The notes under the pieces are model-generated. The model saw only the letters and a list, made by a program, of their open reading frames with translations. It was not told the DNA's origin and did not search any database. Shown in pieces: positions 47,969 through 59,827 of a stretch of DNA of 64,000 nucleotides (position 1 is its first letter; the number at the start of each line of letters is the position of its first letter). The translations under genes and the position numbers were made by a program. The stretch is taken from assembly GCF_003410055.1 (NCBI RefSeq), contig NZ_QUZK01000012.1, positions 124,001 to 188,000 on the forward strand, given 5' to 3'. The stretch comes from Wenzhouxiangella sediminis (GTDB taxonomy: Bacteria; Pseudomonadota; Gammaproteobacteria; Xanthomonadales; Wenzhouxiangellaceae).

Positions 47969-49378
47969 ATGGAGCTGGACCCCCTACTGCTGTCGAGAAT
48001 CCAGTTCGCCTTCGTGGTGTCATTCCACGCCATTTTCCCCGTCTTCACGATCGGGCTGGCCTCCTACATCGCGGTTCTCGAAGGCCTGTTCTATCGCACC
48101 GGTCGTCCGGTCTACCTGCGTCTTTCGCAGTTCTGGACGAAAGTATTCGCCCTCGTGTTCGGAATGGGCGTGGTTTCGGGCATCGTCATGTCCTTCCAGT
48201 TCGGCACGAACTGGAGCGTTTTCTCCTACCAGGCGGCGAACTTCTTCGGCCCGGTGCTCAGCTACGAGGTCGTGACCGCCTTCTTTCTGGAAGCCACCTT
48301 CCTGGGCGTGCTGCTGTTCGGGCGCAACAAGGTCCCGCCGGGCGCCCACCTGTTCGCGGCCTGCATGGTGGCCGTCGGCACCTTTATCTCGAGTTTCTGG
48401 ATCCTGGCGGCCAACAGCTGGATGCAGACGCCGGCCGGCATCGAAATGGTCGACGGTGCCGTGAAGATCACCTCCTGGGGCGAAGCCATCTTCAATTCCT
48501 CTCTGCCCTACCGCTTCGCCCATATGGGACTGGCTTCGTTCATCACCGGCGGTTTCGTGGTCGCGGGCGTGAGCGCGTGGTATCTCCTGCGGGGTCGTCA
48601 CCGCAACAGCAGCCTCACGGCCCTGAAGATGAGCCTGCTGATGCTGGCCGTCGCGACCCCGCTCCAGCTTGTCGTCGGCGACCTGCACGGCCTCAATACG
48701 CTCGAGGAACAGCCGATCAAGGTCGCAGCGATGGAGGGGCACTGGGAAACCAAGCAGGGCGCGCCCTTGATCCTGTTCGCCATTCCGGATTCAGACGCCG
48801 AGAAGAACCACTTCGAAATCGGCATTCCCTACCTGGGCAGCCTGATCCTCACCCACAGCCTCGACGGCGAAGTGCAGGGGCTCAAGTCGGTCCCGCCCGA
48901 AGACCGCCCACCCGTGGGAATCGTTTTCTGGAGCTTTCGCTTGATGGTCGGGCTCGGCGTGATCTTCATCGCGGTGGCGCTGCTGGGCGCCGTTCAGGTG
49001 CTTCGCGGAAGGCTGGAACACTCGTCCCGCCTGCTGCGCATCATTTCGTGGATGATCCCCCTGCCCTTCGTGGCCGTTCTTGCCGGCTGGTTCGTGACCG
49101 AGATCGGGCGGCAGCCCTGGATCATCTACGGGATCATGCGCGCCAGCGAGGCCGTCACGCCTTCGCTCAGCGGCTGGATGGTGCTGGCCACCCTGATCGG
49201 CTACGTCACCGTCTACGCGATCGTCTTCACGGCCGGCATCACGTATCTCCGTCGGGTCATCCTGGCCGGACCGGCTCCCGAGCCGGACGAGGGCGAAACC
49301 GGATCGGCGCACGCCAAGCGACCGTGGTCGGTCGTCCGCGACGACAACGACGAACCGCTGGCCGAAGGAAGGAGTTGA
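47969..49378 (+). CDS. cydA: Cytochrome bd-type quinol oxidase subunit I
   Basis: The 469-residue membrane protein has about nine helices and the bd signatures: the axial His20 in VVSFHAIFPVFTIG, FGMGVVSGIVMSFQFGTNW, FFLEATFLGVLLFG with the heme-b595 Glu, and EIGRQPWIIYG. It is shorter than E. coli CydA (about 520) and lacks the long Q-loop insert, resembling the CioA (cyanide-insensitive) branch. It oxidises quinol and reduces O2 with high affinity at the cytoplasmic membrane. cydB follows after 4 bases, then cydDC. An AAAAGGAG ribosome site precedes the ATG. Confidence 0.95.
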   Translation: MELDPLLLSRIQFAFVVSFHAIFPVFTIGLASYIAVLEGLFYRTGRPVYLRLSQFWTKVFALVFGMGVVSGIVMSFQFGTNWSVFSYQAANFFGPVLSYEVVTAFFLEATFLGVLLFGRNKVPPGAHLFAACMVAVGTFISSFWILAANSWMQTPAGIEMVDGAVKITSWGEAIFNSSLPYRFAHMGLASFITGGFVVAGVSAWYLLRGRHRNSSLTALKMSLLMLAVATPLQLVVGDLHGLNTLEEQPIKVAAMEGHWETKQGAPLILFAIPDSDAEKNHFEIGIPYLGSLILTHSLDGEVQGLKSVPPEDRPPVGIVFWSFRLMVGLGVIFIAVALLGAVQVLRGRLEHSSRLLRIISWMIPLPFVAVLAGWFVTEIGRQPWIIYGIMRASEAVTPSLSGWMVLATLIGYVTVYAIVFTAGITYLRRVILAGPAPEPDEGETGSAHAKRPWSVVRDDNDEPLAEGRS

Positions 49379-49382
49379 CACC

Positions 49383-50387
49383 ATGGAACTGTTCGACCTG
49401 ACACTGATCTGGATCGTCATCATCGGAATCGGCGTGTTCATGTACGTCCTGATGGACGGTTTCGACCTGGGCGTGGGCATCCTCTTTCCCTTCGCGCCCA
49501 GCGACCAGGCCCGCGACGACCTGATGAACTCCGTCGCCCCGGTCTGGGACGGCAACGAGACCTGGCTGATCCTTGGCGGGGCCGGCCTGCTGGCGGCCTT
49601 TCCGCTGGTCTATGCGGTCTTCCTGCCGGCGCTCTACATCGGCGTGTTCCTGCTGCTGGCCGGACTCATCTTTCGCGGCGTGGCCTTCGAGTTCCGCTTC
49701 AAGGCCCGCAACTCCCGACACTGGTGGGACCGGTCCTTCGCGATCGGATCGACCGTCGCCGCCTTTGCACAGGGTGCGGTGGTCGGGGCCTACATCCAGG
49801 GCTTCGAAGTCGAAGGCTTTTCCTATGTCGGCGGCGCCTTCAACTGGTTGACGCCGTTCACCGTCATGACCGGTCTCGGCGTGGTCGCCGGCTACGCCCT
49901 CCTGGGCGTGACCTGGGCCATTCTCAAGACCGAGGGCGAGACGCGCGACTGGGCCTATCGCATGGCGCCGCGGCTGCTGGCCGTCGTGATGGGCTTCTTC
50001 ATCCTCGTGAGCATCTGGACGCCGCTGGCCAGCGAACACGTCAGCGAACGCTGGTTCGGGCAGGTCTCCGCGCTGTGGTCCTTCCCGGTCCTGACTGTGA
50101 TCGTGGCCGCCTGGGTCCTCGCCAAGCTGCGGCAGCGTCGGGACGGCCTGCCATTCGTCGGCTCCATGATCCTATTCGCCCTGTTCTACTTCGGGCTGCT
50201 GGCCTCGATGTGGCCCTACGCGGTGCCGCCCGAGCACACCTTCTGGGACGCCGCATCCGACCCCGGCAGCCAGCTGTTCCTGCTCCTGGGCGTGCTCTTC
50301 CTGCTGCCCATCATCATCGGCTACACGGCCTGGTCGTACTGGGTTTTCCGGGGCAAAATCCGCTCCGGCGAAGGGTACGGGCACTGA
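49383..50387 (+). CDS. cydB: Cytochrome bd-type quinol oxidase subunit II
   Basis: The 334-residue membrane protein has the CydB pattern: LIWIVIIGIGVFMYVLMDGFDLGVGILFPF, then NSVAPVWDGNETWLILGGAGLLAAFPLVYA, FEFRFKARNSRHWWD, and a final FLLPIIIGYTAWSYWVFRGKI. It forms the pseudo-symmetric partner of CydA. It starts 4 bases after cydA with GAAGGAAGGAG as ribosome site. No small cydX frame was found after it; cydD begins 30 bases downstream. Confidence 0.96.
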   Translation: MELFDLTLIWIVIIGIGVFMYVLMDGFDLGVGILFPFAPSDQARDDLMNSVAPVWDGNETWLILGGAGLLAAFPLVYAVFLPALYIGVFLLLAGLIFRGVAFEFRFKARNSRHWWDRSFAIGSTVAAFAQGAVVGAYIQGFEVEGFSYVGGAFNWLTPFTVMTGLGVVAGYALLGVTWAILKTEGETRDWAYRMAPRLLAVVMGFFILVSIWTPLASEHVSERWFGQVSALWSFPVLTVIVAAWVLAKLRQRRDGLPFVGSMILFALFYFGLLASMWPYAVPPEHTFWDAASDPGSQLFLLLGVLFLLPIIIGYTAWSYWVFRGKIRSGEGYGH

Positions 50388-50417
50388 TCGGCAAGGAGCC
50401 AGGACGTCGCTTCCGGG

Positions 50418-52106
50418 GTGCAGTCTGAAGAGCGCTGGCTAAGCGCGCGCGAACCCCGCGGCTTTCGCGCTGTACTGGTCGGGCTCACGCTGGCCCAGGC
50501 CGCGCTGATCATCGGGCAGGCCTGGCTGCTGTCGAGCGTGATCGGCGCGGTGCTGGCCGAAGGCCGGTCGCTCGGCGGCATGGCGCCCGCTCTGGTCGGC
50601 CTGCTGGCCGTGCTCCTGGGCCGCGCGGCCCTCGATTCCGCGCGAAGCTGGTATGCCTCCGGCGTCTCCGTTCGTGTTCGGGCCGACCTGCGCCCCCGCC
50701 TGTTCCGGCAAATCGCCCGGGCGGGCCCGGGCTATGCATCCGGTGCGGGGGCCGGTGCCCTCACGACCACGCTGATCGAGCAGGTCGACCTGCTGGAAAA
50801 ATGGTACGGCCGATTCCTTCCGCAGCGAATCGCTGCTTCCGTGACCATCCCCGTGCTGCTGCTCGCGGTATTATGGCAGGACTGGCTGGCCGGTCTGTTC
50901 CTGGCGCTGGCCGCGCCGCTCATCCCCTTGTTCATGGTCCTGGTCGGCTGGGGCGCGGAGCAGGCCAGCCGCGAGCAGCAGCATGAACTGGTGCGCCTGG
51001 GCGGCGTCTTCCTGGACCGGCTGCGCGGCCTCGACACGATTCGCCGATTCGGCAGCGAAGAGCATGAGCTGAACCGCCTGGGGCAGCTGATCGAACGATT
51101 CCGTGAGCGAACCTTCGCGGTGCTCAAGATCGCTTTCCTGTCGAGCGCCGTACTCGAGTTCTTCAGCGCCGTGGCGATTGCCGCCGTCGCGATCTACGTC
51201 GGCCTCGGCCTGCTCGAATACATCCAGTTCGGGCCGGCATCATCGCTGACGCTGCAAAGCGGGCTTTTCGTACTGCTGCTCGCTCCCGAGTTCTTTCTTC
51301 CGTTGCGGCAGCTCTCCCAGGCCTGGCACGACCGGGCGGACTCGCTGGCGGCCGCCGACGGAATCCTAAAAGTTCTCGAAACCCCGCCGGCCCGCCCGGA
51401 ACCCGAACGACCCGTGCGCATCGAGCCGGAACGGGCCTGCCGTGTCGAAGCCCGAAACCTGACCCTGTCACGTGCCGGCCGCGGCACCGTGCTCGATCGA
51501 GTCGCTTTTCGCGCCGAACCCGGAGAGCGCCTGTTGATCCGCGGGCCCAGCGGCGGCGGGAAGTCCACCCTGCTCGACCTGGTCGGCGGATTCCTGGCGC
51601 CGGATTCCGGCACCATCCGCATCGACGGGATCGACCTCGATCGGATCGATTCCGGATCCATGACGATGCTTCGCGGCTGGATGGGACAACAAGGCGGCCT
51701 TTTCGAGGGCACGCTGGCCGACAACCTTCGCCTCGCGGCGCCGGATGCCAGCGAGGCCGCCCTGGCGTCCGCGCTGTCGGCCGCCGGCCTGCAGGACTGG
51801 ACGAACGGCCTCCCGCATGGCCTGCATACGCCCATCCGGTCTTCCGGCGAAGGCATCTCCGGCGGCCAGGCCCGCCGCATCCTCCTGGCCCGCGCCCTGT
51901 TGCGGCCCAGGCCCCTGCTGCTACTCGACGAGCCCACCGCCAGCCTGGATGCCGAAACGGCCGCAAAACTCTGGGAGACACTCGCCGACCTCGCCCGGGA
52001 CGGCGGGCCGACCATGGTCTGCGCCAGTCACGATCCGGCCGCCAGCGAATGGGCGGACCGTACGCTGGAACTCGCGGGCGGGCGCCTGACGGAGATCACA
52101 CCGTGA
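50418..52106 (+). CDS. cydD: Cysteine/glutathione exporter subunit CydD
   Basis: The 562-residue half-ABC transporter has six N-terminal membrane helices and a nucleotide-binding domain with Walker A GPSGGGKSTLLDLVG, signature ISGGQARRILLARALL and Walker B PLLLLDEPTASLDAET. CydDC exports cysteine or glutathione (or binds heme) and is needed to assemble bd oxidase. The best start is a GTG at 50418. The stop overlaps the cydC start (GTGA). Its position downstream of cydAB supports the assignment as CydD. Confidence 0.92.
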   Translation: MQSEERWLSAREPRGFRAVLVGLTLAQAALIIGQAWLLSSVIGAVLAEGRSLGGMAPALVGLLAVLLGRAALDSARSWYASGVSVRVRADLRPRLFRQIARAGPGYASGAGAGALTTTLIEQVDLLEKWYGRFLPQRIAASVTIPVLLLAVLWQDWLAGLFLALAAPLIPLFMVLVGWGAEQASREQQHELVRLGGVFLDRLRGLDTIRRFGSEEHELNRLGQLIERFRERTFAVLKIAFLSSAVLEFFSAVAIAAVAIYVGLGLLEYIQFGPASSLTLQSGLFVLLLAPEFFLPLRQLSQAWHDRADSLAAADGILKVLETPPARPEPERPVRIEPERACRVEARNLTLSRAGRGTVLDRVAFRAEPGERLLIRGPSGGGKSTLLDLVGGFLAPDSGTIRIDGIDLDRIDSGSMTMLRGWMGQQGGLFEGTLADNLRLAAPDASEAALASALSAAGLQDWTNGLPHGLHTPIRSSGEGISGGQARRILLARALLRPRPLLLLDEPTASLDAETAAKLWETLADLARDGGPTMVCASHDPAASEWADRTLELAGGRLTEITP

Positions 52107-53746
52107 AGCCGCAACGACTGGTGGCACGGGCCTGGCGGCGTCAGTGGCGATGGCTGGCACTGGGTGTCGGCCTGATGCTCGCCTCCGCCACCGCGGCGCT
52201 GGTCCTCCTGGGCCTGTCGGGCTGGTTGATCACCGCCAGCGCGCTGACCGGGCTGGGCGTGATCGCCGCGCTCGATATCTTCACGCCGGGCGGCGGCATC
52301 CGGCTGGCCGCCGTCACGCGAACGCTGGCCCGCTACGGTGAGAGACTGGCGACCCACCGCGCCACGCTCGCCCTCCTGGCCACCCTGCGCCTGGAACTGA
52401 TGCGACGCCTGCTGCGCCTCGACGAGGTCCAGCTTCGGCGAATGCAGCGCGGCGACACGCTCAACCGGCTCACCCGTGACGTCGACGCCCTCGATCACCT
52501 CTACGCAGGGGTGGTCGGTCCGCTGCTCACCGCCTCGGTGACCACACTCGGAACCGCCGCGGCCTTCCTCGTCCTGGCCTCCCCCCAGGCGGCGCTGGTC
52601 ATGATGGCACTGGGGCTGGGGGCGACAGCCGTCACGATGCTCGCGGGGCGTGCCGGCCGGGCGCCGGGCCGCGCGCTGTCGCTGGGCGAACCCGAGCTCC
52701 GTCGTCGCTGCACCGAAAGCCTGGAAGGACTCAAGTCCCTGCTGGCCGAGGGCCGCTCCGGCGATTTCGAAGACCGGATCGGGCGCCTCTCGGCCGCGCG
52801 CCTGGCGCAGCAGCGCCGTCTCGACCGGATCGACGCCGTTGGGCGGGGCCTGATCAACGCCGCGGGCTTCACGGCCGCATGGGCAATGCTGCTGGTGGTT
52901 CTCGACGGCGGTTCCCCGCAACCCGTAGCGGGACCGGTTGCCGTGATGGCCATCATCGTCATGCTCGGAATGAACGAAATCTGGCAGGCCCTGCCGGCCG
53001 CCTGGCGGCAGCTGACGCAGAGCCGGCTGGCGGCAGAGCGAGTCGAGGAACTGGCGAATCGGAAACCGGCAGCGGCCAGCGGGCACGGTAATCCGCCGCC
53101 TTCGGGTCCGGCGGCGATCCGCCTGCAAGGTGTTTCTTTCAGCTGGCCCGGCAGCCCGAATCGCGTGCTGGACAAGCTGGATCTCGAGAGCGGGCCGGGC
53201 GAACGCCTGCTGGTCACCGGCCCGAGCGGGAGCGGCAAGACCACGCTCGCGCTGTTGATCATGCGTCAGATCGAACCGGATTCGGGTGTCGTCCGGCTCG
53301 GCGGATTCGACCTGCGGCAGCTCGATCCCGACGGCCTGCGAAAGACCATTGGCTACCTGCCCCAACAGCCGATGGTTTTCGCCGATACGCTGGCTGCGAA
53401 TTTGCGCGTGGCCGCCCCCGCGGCCGATGAAGCCGCCATGGCACAAGCATTGACCGACGCCGGGCTCGGCGATTGGCTGGCCGGCCTGGAAGACGGCCTG
53501 GACACCTGGCTGGACGAAGGCGGCGCCAGTCTTTCGGGCGGGGAGTTGCGGCGCGTCGGCCTGGCCCGGCTGATGCTGATCGACCCGCCGGTGGTCATCC
53601 TCGACGAGCCGACGACGGGCCTGGATCCGGCAACCGCGCGAAGTCTCTCGAACCGCCTCGAGTCATGGCTAGCCGGGCGGACCACGGTAATGGTCAGCCA
53701 CGAGCCCGAATTGCTGCCCAGCTACGATCGCGTCCTGGCGCTGTAG
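52103..53746 (+). CDS. cydC: Cysteine/glutathione exporter subunit CydC
   Basis: The 547-residue half-ABC transporter pairs with CydD. It has an N-terminal Arg/Trp-rich start, six helices (ATAALVLLGLSGWLITASALTGLG) and an ATPase domain with Walker A GPSGSGKTTLALLI, signature LSGGELRRVGLARLML and Walker B PPVVILDEPTTGLDPATARS. The GTG at 52103 overlaps the cydD stop by four bases. A longer open frame starts 18 codons upstream. The 3' end overlaps the opposite-strand DUF4105 gene by 25 bases. It closes a four-gene cydABDC operon. Confidence 0.93.
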   Translation: MKPQRLVARAWRRQWRWLALGVGLMLASATAALVLLGLSGWLITASALTGLGVIAALDIFTPGGGIRLAAVTRTLARYGERLATHRATLALLATLRLELMRRLLRLDEVQLRRMQRGDTLNRLTRDVDALDHLYAGVVGPLLTASVTTLGTAAAFLVLASPQAALVMMALGLGATAVTMLAGRAGRAPGRALSLGEPELRRRCTESLEGLKSLLAEGRSGDFEDRIGRLSAARLAQQRRLDRIDAVGRGLINAAGFTAAWAMLLVVLDGGSPQPVAGPVAVMAIIVMLGMNEIWQALPAAWRQLTQSRLAAERVEELANRKPAAASGHGNPPPSGPAAIRLQGVSFSWPGSPNRVLDKLDLESGPGERLLVTGPSGSGKTTLALLIMRQIEPDSGVVRLGGFDLRQLDPDGLRKTIGYLPQQPMVFADTLAANLRVAAPAADEAAMAQALTDAGLGDWLAGLEDGLDTWLDEGGASLSGGELRRVGLARLMLIDPPVVILDEPTTGLDPATARSLSNRLESWLAGRTTVMVSHEPELLPSYDRVLAL

Positions 53747-54876
53747 CGCGAACGCGCCACCCAGAGCATGACGGCCAGCAAGGGCGCCAGCCCGAAAACG
53801 ACCTCGGGTCGGTACTGTGGGCCGCCGGGCCAGGCCAGCAGCACCGCACCAGCAGCTGCCGCGGCGAGAAGAAGCCACCACAGCGCAGCAGTGGCCAGGC
53901 GGGGCAGCGGCAGGAGCATCAGCAGCCAGGCGGGGTTGAGCAGCAGCAGCACGCGGTTGCCGTCGATCACCTCGTGCCCCGTGCCGAACCACATCAGCAG
54001 CACCAGGATACCGGCCCCACCCGTGGCCAGTGCGGCGGCTCGCCAGGGCAAGGCGGACCAGAAGCCCTTCTCGAAACGCAGCGCAACGGCGACCAGCAGG
54101 GCCGCCAGGACAGAGACCAGCCCGTAGGACCACCACTGCAGCGAAGGCTCCAGGGGAACGTCGTGGCTGCGCGAGACGTAAAGCGTTTCGCTCTCGCCCA
54201 CCAGCGGCTCGCCGTCGATGCTGACGCCGGCGATCGAGCGTGCCAGGGCCTCGGGCACGAAGCCCTCTTCCCAGGCCGTTCGCGGCTGGTCGATCATCGG
54301 TCCGAGCAACAGCATCAGGCCGGCGTGCAGCTCGAGCCGGCTTTGGTTGTAGCGGCGAATGTGATCTCGGAAGTTGAGCCTGGCGGGCTGCCGGTCGAGT
54401 TGCTGCCGCACCTGGCCGTCCACGACCCGGTCGATCAGGTCGCGCAGCCAGGTCGAGCAGTTGTTGAAGAAGTAATCGTAGTCGTAGTACTGGGGAATCG
54501 GAAACACGTTCTCGTGCAGGAGCCCGTGCATCTGGCGAATCTGCCCGGCGTCGAGGTTGAGCTGCTGGATGCGGATGGAGCGGTCGCGCATCCGGTAGAA
54601 GGCGAATTCTTCCTCGGGCGTGGCGACCGATCCGAAGTACTTCATGATGCCGCGGGCGAAATCCGTGTAGAAGCCCGGGCGGTCCATCTCGAAATAGCCG
54701 AAACTGTAGACGTGATCGAGCCCGAGTTCGGCATCGCGCAGCCATAGCGCGTTGTGGCCGAAGCGTTCCCAGACTTCCTGGCCGGGGCCATAGGTGACCA
54801 GCCAGGCTTCCTGGGCCTGCGCCGAAAGCGAAAGCCCCTGGCACAAGACGAGCGCCAGAAGAAGGCGATGGAACAT
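53722..54876 (-). CDS. DUF4105 membrane protein
   Basis: The 384-residue protein has a signal peptide ([22 protein letters not shown]), a soluble DUF4105 domain with [47 protein letters not shown], and [21 protein letters not shown], and then about four to five transmembrane helices after residue 270. The His in FGHNALW and the Cys in NNCSTWLR look like a conserved NlpC/P60-like catalytic pair, which would suggest a peptidase or amidase, but this is inference. The family has no defined role. The open frame extends 25 codons upstream of the chosen signal-peptide start. It overlaps the cydC tail by 25 bases, and corC precedes it on the same strand. Confidence 0.82.
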   Translation of the reverse strand: MFHRLLLALVLCQGLSLSAQAQEAWLVTYGPGQEVWERFGHNALWLRDAELGLDHVYSFGYFEMDRPGFYTDFARGIMKYFGSVATPEEEFAFYRMRDRSIRIQQLNLDAGQIRQMHGLLHENVFPIPQYYDYDYFFNNCSTWLRDLIDRVVDGQVRQQLDRQPARLNFRDHIRRYNQSRLELHAGLMLLLGPMIDQPRTAWEEGFVPEALARSIAGVSIDGEPLVGESETLYVSRSHDVPLEPSLQWWSYGLVSVLAALLVAVALRFEKGFWSALPWRAAALATGGAGILVLLMWFGTGHEVIDGNRVLLLLNPAWLLMLLPLPRLATAALWWLLLAAAAAGAVLLAWPGGPQYRPEVVFGLAPLLAVMLWVARSRYSARTRS

Positions 54877-54960
54877 GCGGGAGAAGCGCCTGGCAGTCAC
54901 GGTGTCGCGGAGTACGGATTCGGGGAGGCCACACTTTACCCCATTCGCCAACCCGAGTCG

Positions 54961-55809
<849 letters not shown>

Positions 55810-55888
55810 ATCGGAAAGGATACCGGCCGGGCGCCCGTGACGACAGCGGGTATCGGGTGGTTGGAAGGTGGCTCAAGGAATTCGCTAC

Positions 55889-56357
55889 TCATCCTTGATG
55901 TACATCGCTCGAATAGGGGTCGGGGAAACCGAGATCGGCCAGGAGACGGATTTCCCTCGACTCCATGGCTTCGGCCTGTTCGGCAGACATATGGTCGAAG
56001 CCACGCAGATGCAAGATGCCGTGGATCAGCAGGTGCGCGAAATGCGCCTCGACGCCCTTTCCCTGCTCGCCTGCTTCGCGCTCGACCACCGGCGCGCAGA
56101 TGACGATGTCGCCGAGCAGGTTGATGCCGGTGCCTTCGGGGAGATCGGCCGGGAAACTCAGGACATTGGTGGCGTAATCACGATCGCGCCAGCGTCGATT
56201 GAGCTCACGTCCCTCGGGCTCGTCGACAATCCGCAGGCTGAGAACCGGAGCCTCGAGATCGGCCAGCGCCGCCGCCGCGAAGCGACGTATGTCCTCGTCG
56301 TCGGGCAGCGACTCGCATTCCGTCTCGCGCTGGATGGCCAGCTCGACTGTCTGCGCC

Positions 56358-56374
<17 letters not shown>
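55889..56374 (-). CDS. ybeY: Endoribonuclease YbeY
   Basis: The 161-residue protein carries the zinc-binding motif [11 protein letters not shown] (H-x3-H-x5-H) after LLIHG, and the conserved Arg region [18 protein letters not shown]. It processes 16S rRNA ends and takes part in 70S quality control. I start at MSETTE (56374), since homologues do not carry the 22-residue upstream extension. It overlaps phoH by 17 bases and precedes corC by 79. Confidence 0.95.
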
Positions 56375-57326
<952 letters not shown>

Positions 57327-58670
57327 TTAAGCAGCGGCATCCTGATTGCTGTCGAGACGCCCGCGCAAGGAGTTGGCCAGGGCCTCGGTGACGACGACGT
57401 CGACCATGCGCCCGACCAGTTCCGGCGGGCCGGGGAAGTTGACCACCCGGTTGTTTTCCGTGCGTCCGGCCAGTTCGTTGGCCTGCTTGCGGCTGGCGCC
57501 CTCCACGACGACGCGCTGGCGCGAGCCGACCATGGCTTCGGAGTACGCCCGGGCCTGGCGGTTGAGCTGGTCCTGCAGGCGCTTGAGCCGGTCCTTCTTC
57601 TCCTCGAGCGAGACGTTGTCGGGGAAGGAGGCCGCCGGCGTGCCGGGCCGGGCCGAATAGATGAAACTGAAGCTCTGATCGAACTCGAGATCGCGGACCA
57701 GGTCCAGCGTCTGCTGGAAATCGCGCTCGGTTTCGCCCGGAAAGCCGACGATGAAATCCGAGCTCAGCGCGATGTCGGGGCGCACTTCACGCAGGCGGCG
57801 CATCTTCTGCTTGTACTCGAGAATCGTGTGACCGCGCTTCATCAGGGACAGCACCCGGTCGGAACCGGCCTGTACCGGCAGATGCAGATAGTTGGCCAGC
57901 TTGGGCACGTCGCCGAAGGCCTCGATCAGGCTGTCGGAGAATTCCACCGGGTGCGAGGTGGTGAAGCGGATGCGCTCGATGCCCTCGATGTGATCGATGT
58001 AGCGAATCAGCAGGGCCAGGTCGGCCGTTCCGCCGTCGTGCATGGGCCCTCGATAGGCGTTGACGTTCTGCCCGAGCAGGTTGATCTCGATCACGCCCTG
58101 TTCGGCGAGTTCTGCCACCTCGGCGATAACGTCGTCGAGCGGGCGGCTGACTTCCTCGCCGCGGGTGTAGGGCACGACGCAGAACGAGCAGTACTTGGAA
58201 CAGCCCTCCATGATCGATACGAAGGCGCTGCCGCCCTTCTTCCCGGGGCTGGGCAGGTGATCGAACTTCTCGATCTCGGGGAACGAAATGTCGATGGCCG
58301 GCTTGCCGGCCTCGCGCACCTTGTCGAGCATCTTCGGCAGGCGATGGATGGTCTGCGGCCCGAACACCATGTCCACGAAGGGGGAGCGCTTGACGATGTT
58401 CTCTCCCTCCTGGCTGGCCACGCAGCCGGCCACGCCGATCACCAGATCGGGACGCGATTCCTTGAGGGGGCGCCAGCGGCCGAGCTGGGAAAAGACCTTC
58501 TCCTGGGCCTTCTCCCGGATCGAACAGGTGTTGATCAGGATGACGTCGGCCTCGTCGGGGCTGTCGGTCAGTTCCAGGCCGTGAGAGGCCGCGAGCACGT
58601 CGGCCATCTTCTCCGAGTCGTACTCGTTCATCTGGCAGCCGTGGGTCTGGATGTAGAGCTTGCCCGCCAT
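57327..58670 (-). CDS. miaB: tRNA-2-methylthio-N6-dimethylallyladenosine synthase MiaB
   Basis: The 447-residue radical-SAM methylthiotransferase has three domains: UPF0004 ([22 protein letters not shown], with two more Cys in NTCSIREKA and [11 protein letters not shown]), the radical SAM core with CSKYCSFC, and TRAM at the end. It thiomethylates i6A37 in tRNAs. I start at the ATG 58670; a TTG four codons up is possible. alr precedes it by 28 bases and ybeZ follows with no gap. Confidence 0.96.
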   Translation of the reverse strand: MAGKLYIQTHGCQMNEYDSEKMADVLAASHGLELTDSPDEADVILINTCSIREKAQEKVFSQLGRWRPLKESRPDLVIGVAGCVASQEGENIVKRSPFVDMVFGPQTIHRLPKMLDKVREAGKPAIDISFPEIEKFDHLPSPGKKGGSAFVSIMEGCSKYCSFCVVPYTRGEEVSRPLDDVIAEVAELAEQGVIEINLLGQNVNAYRGPMHDGGTADLALLIRYIDHIEGIERIRFTTSHPVEFSDSLIEAFGDVPKLANYLHLPVQAGSDRVLSLMKRGHTILEYKQKMRRLREVRPDIALSSDFIVGFPGETERDFQQTLDLVRDLEFDQSFSFIYSARPGTPAASFPDNVSLEEKKDRLKRLQDQLNRQARAYSEAMVGSRQRVVVEGASRKQANELAGRTENNRVVNFPGPPELVGRMVDVVVTEALANSLRGRLDSNQDAAA

Positions 58671-58698
58671 GAATTCGCTCAAGGGTTTGAAAGACCGT

Positions 58699-59808
58699 TC
58701 ATTTTACCGCACGAAGGCCCGCGCTGCCGACCAGGGCCCGACTGCGAAAGCGTACGCGGCGGGTGATCCGGCAGACCAGCTCGTAGGGGATGGTGCCGGC
58801 CGCCTCGGCCACGGTCTCGATGGACAGACCCCTGCCCCATAGAACCACTTCGTCGCCCACTTGCACCGCCGGACAGGGCGCCAGGTCGATCGTGATCATG
58901 TCCATGGACACCCGCCCGCACATGCCGCAGACCTGCCCGTCGACCAGCACGGGGGCTCCGTCGGCCATGCTGCGGGGGTAACCGTCGCCGTAGCCGATGC
59001 TGGCCACGCCGACGGTCATGTCGTGCTCGGCCGTGAACCGGGCGCCATAACCGATGCTCTCACCGGCGGCGACTCGGTTGACCGCCATCAGCTCGGCGGT
59101 CAGGGTCATGGCCGGCTCCAGGCCCAGCGAAGGCCCCGGCCGCCCGGGCAGGGGCGAAATTCCGTAGAGCACCAGGCCGGCTCGCACCCACTCGAAGCGT
59201 GCTTCGGGCAGGTTGATCAGTCCGGCAGAGTTCGCCAGGCAGCGCTCACCCTCGAGCCCCTTGGTGGCGCGATGGAATCGCTCGATCTGAAGGGCGTTGA
59301 GCGGATGCGAGGGCTCTTCGGCGCAGGCGAAGTGGCTCACCAGGTTGACCTGCTCCACCCCCGGCACCGCGCGCAGGCGCCGGTGCATGTCGGCGGCCGC
59401 TTCGACCGGCACGCCGAGCCGGTGCATGCCGGTATCGACCTTGAGCCAGAGCCGCTTCGTCGGCGAGCGCCCGAAGCGCTCGAGCGCTGCGAGCTGGTGC
59501 TCATGGTGCACGGTCAGTTCCAGCCCGAGATCGGCGGCCACGGCCAGGTCGCCGTGGTCGTTGACGCCCTCGAGCAGGAGGACCGGAAGCCCGTTGCCGA
59601 GGCGACGGATCGCCCTCGCCTCCTCGATGGTGGCAACGGCCAGCATGTCGGCCCGCTCCAGGGCCGGCAGGCAAAGATCGATGCGATGGCCGTAGGCGTC
59701 GGCCTTGACGACCGCCATGACGCGGCTGTCGGGCGCATACTCGCGAACCCGCTCCAGGTTGTGCGCGATCGCGGACGGATCGATGTGGGCGATGGTGTTG
59801 CGGGCCAT
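58699..59808 (-). CDS. alr: Alanine racemase
   Basis: The 369-residue PLP enzyme makes D-alanine for peptidoglycan. The PLP lysine is K35 in [24 protein letters not shown] and [10 protein letters not shown] (catalytic Tyr) are present, and the C-terminal beta domain has [13 protein letters not shown] and LVCRITRRV. It follows dnaB by 19 bases, the common gammaproteobacterial order. Confidence 0.97.
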   Translation of the reverse strand: MARNTIAHIDPSAIAHNLERVREYAPDSRVMAVVKADAYGHRIDLCLPALERADMLAVATIEEARAIRRLGNGLPVLLLEGVNDHGDLAVAADLGLELTVHHEHQLAALERFGRSPTKRLWLKVDTGMHRLGVPVEAAADMHRRLRAVPGVEQVNLVSHFACAEEPSHPLNALQIERFHRATKGLEGERCLANSAGLINLPEARFEWVRAGLVLYGISPLPGRPGPSLGLEPAMTLTAELMAVNRVAAGESIGYGARFTAEHDMTVGVASIGYGDGYPRSMADGAPVLVDGQVCGMCGRVSMDMITIDLAPCPAVQVGDEVVLWGRGLSIETVAEAAGTIPYELVCRITRRVRFRSRALVGSAGLRAVK

Positions 59809-59827
59809 GCGGAAGGTCCGACCCGGG

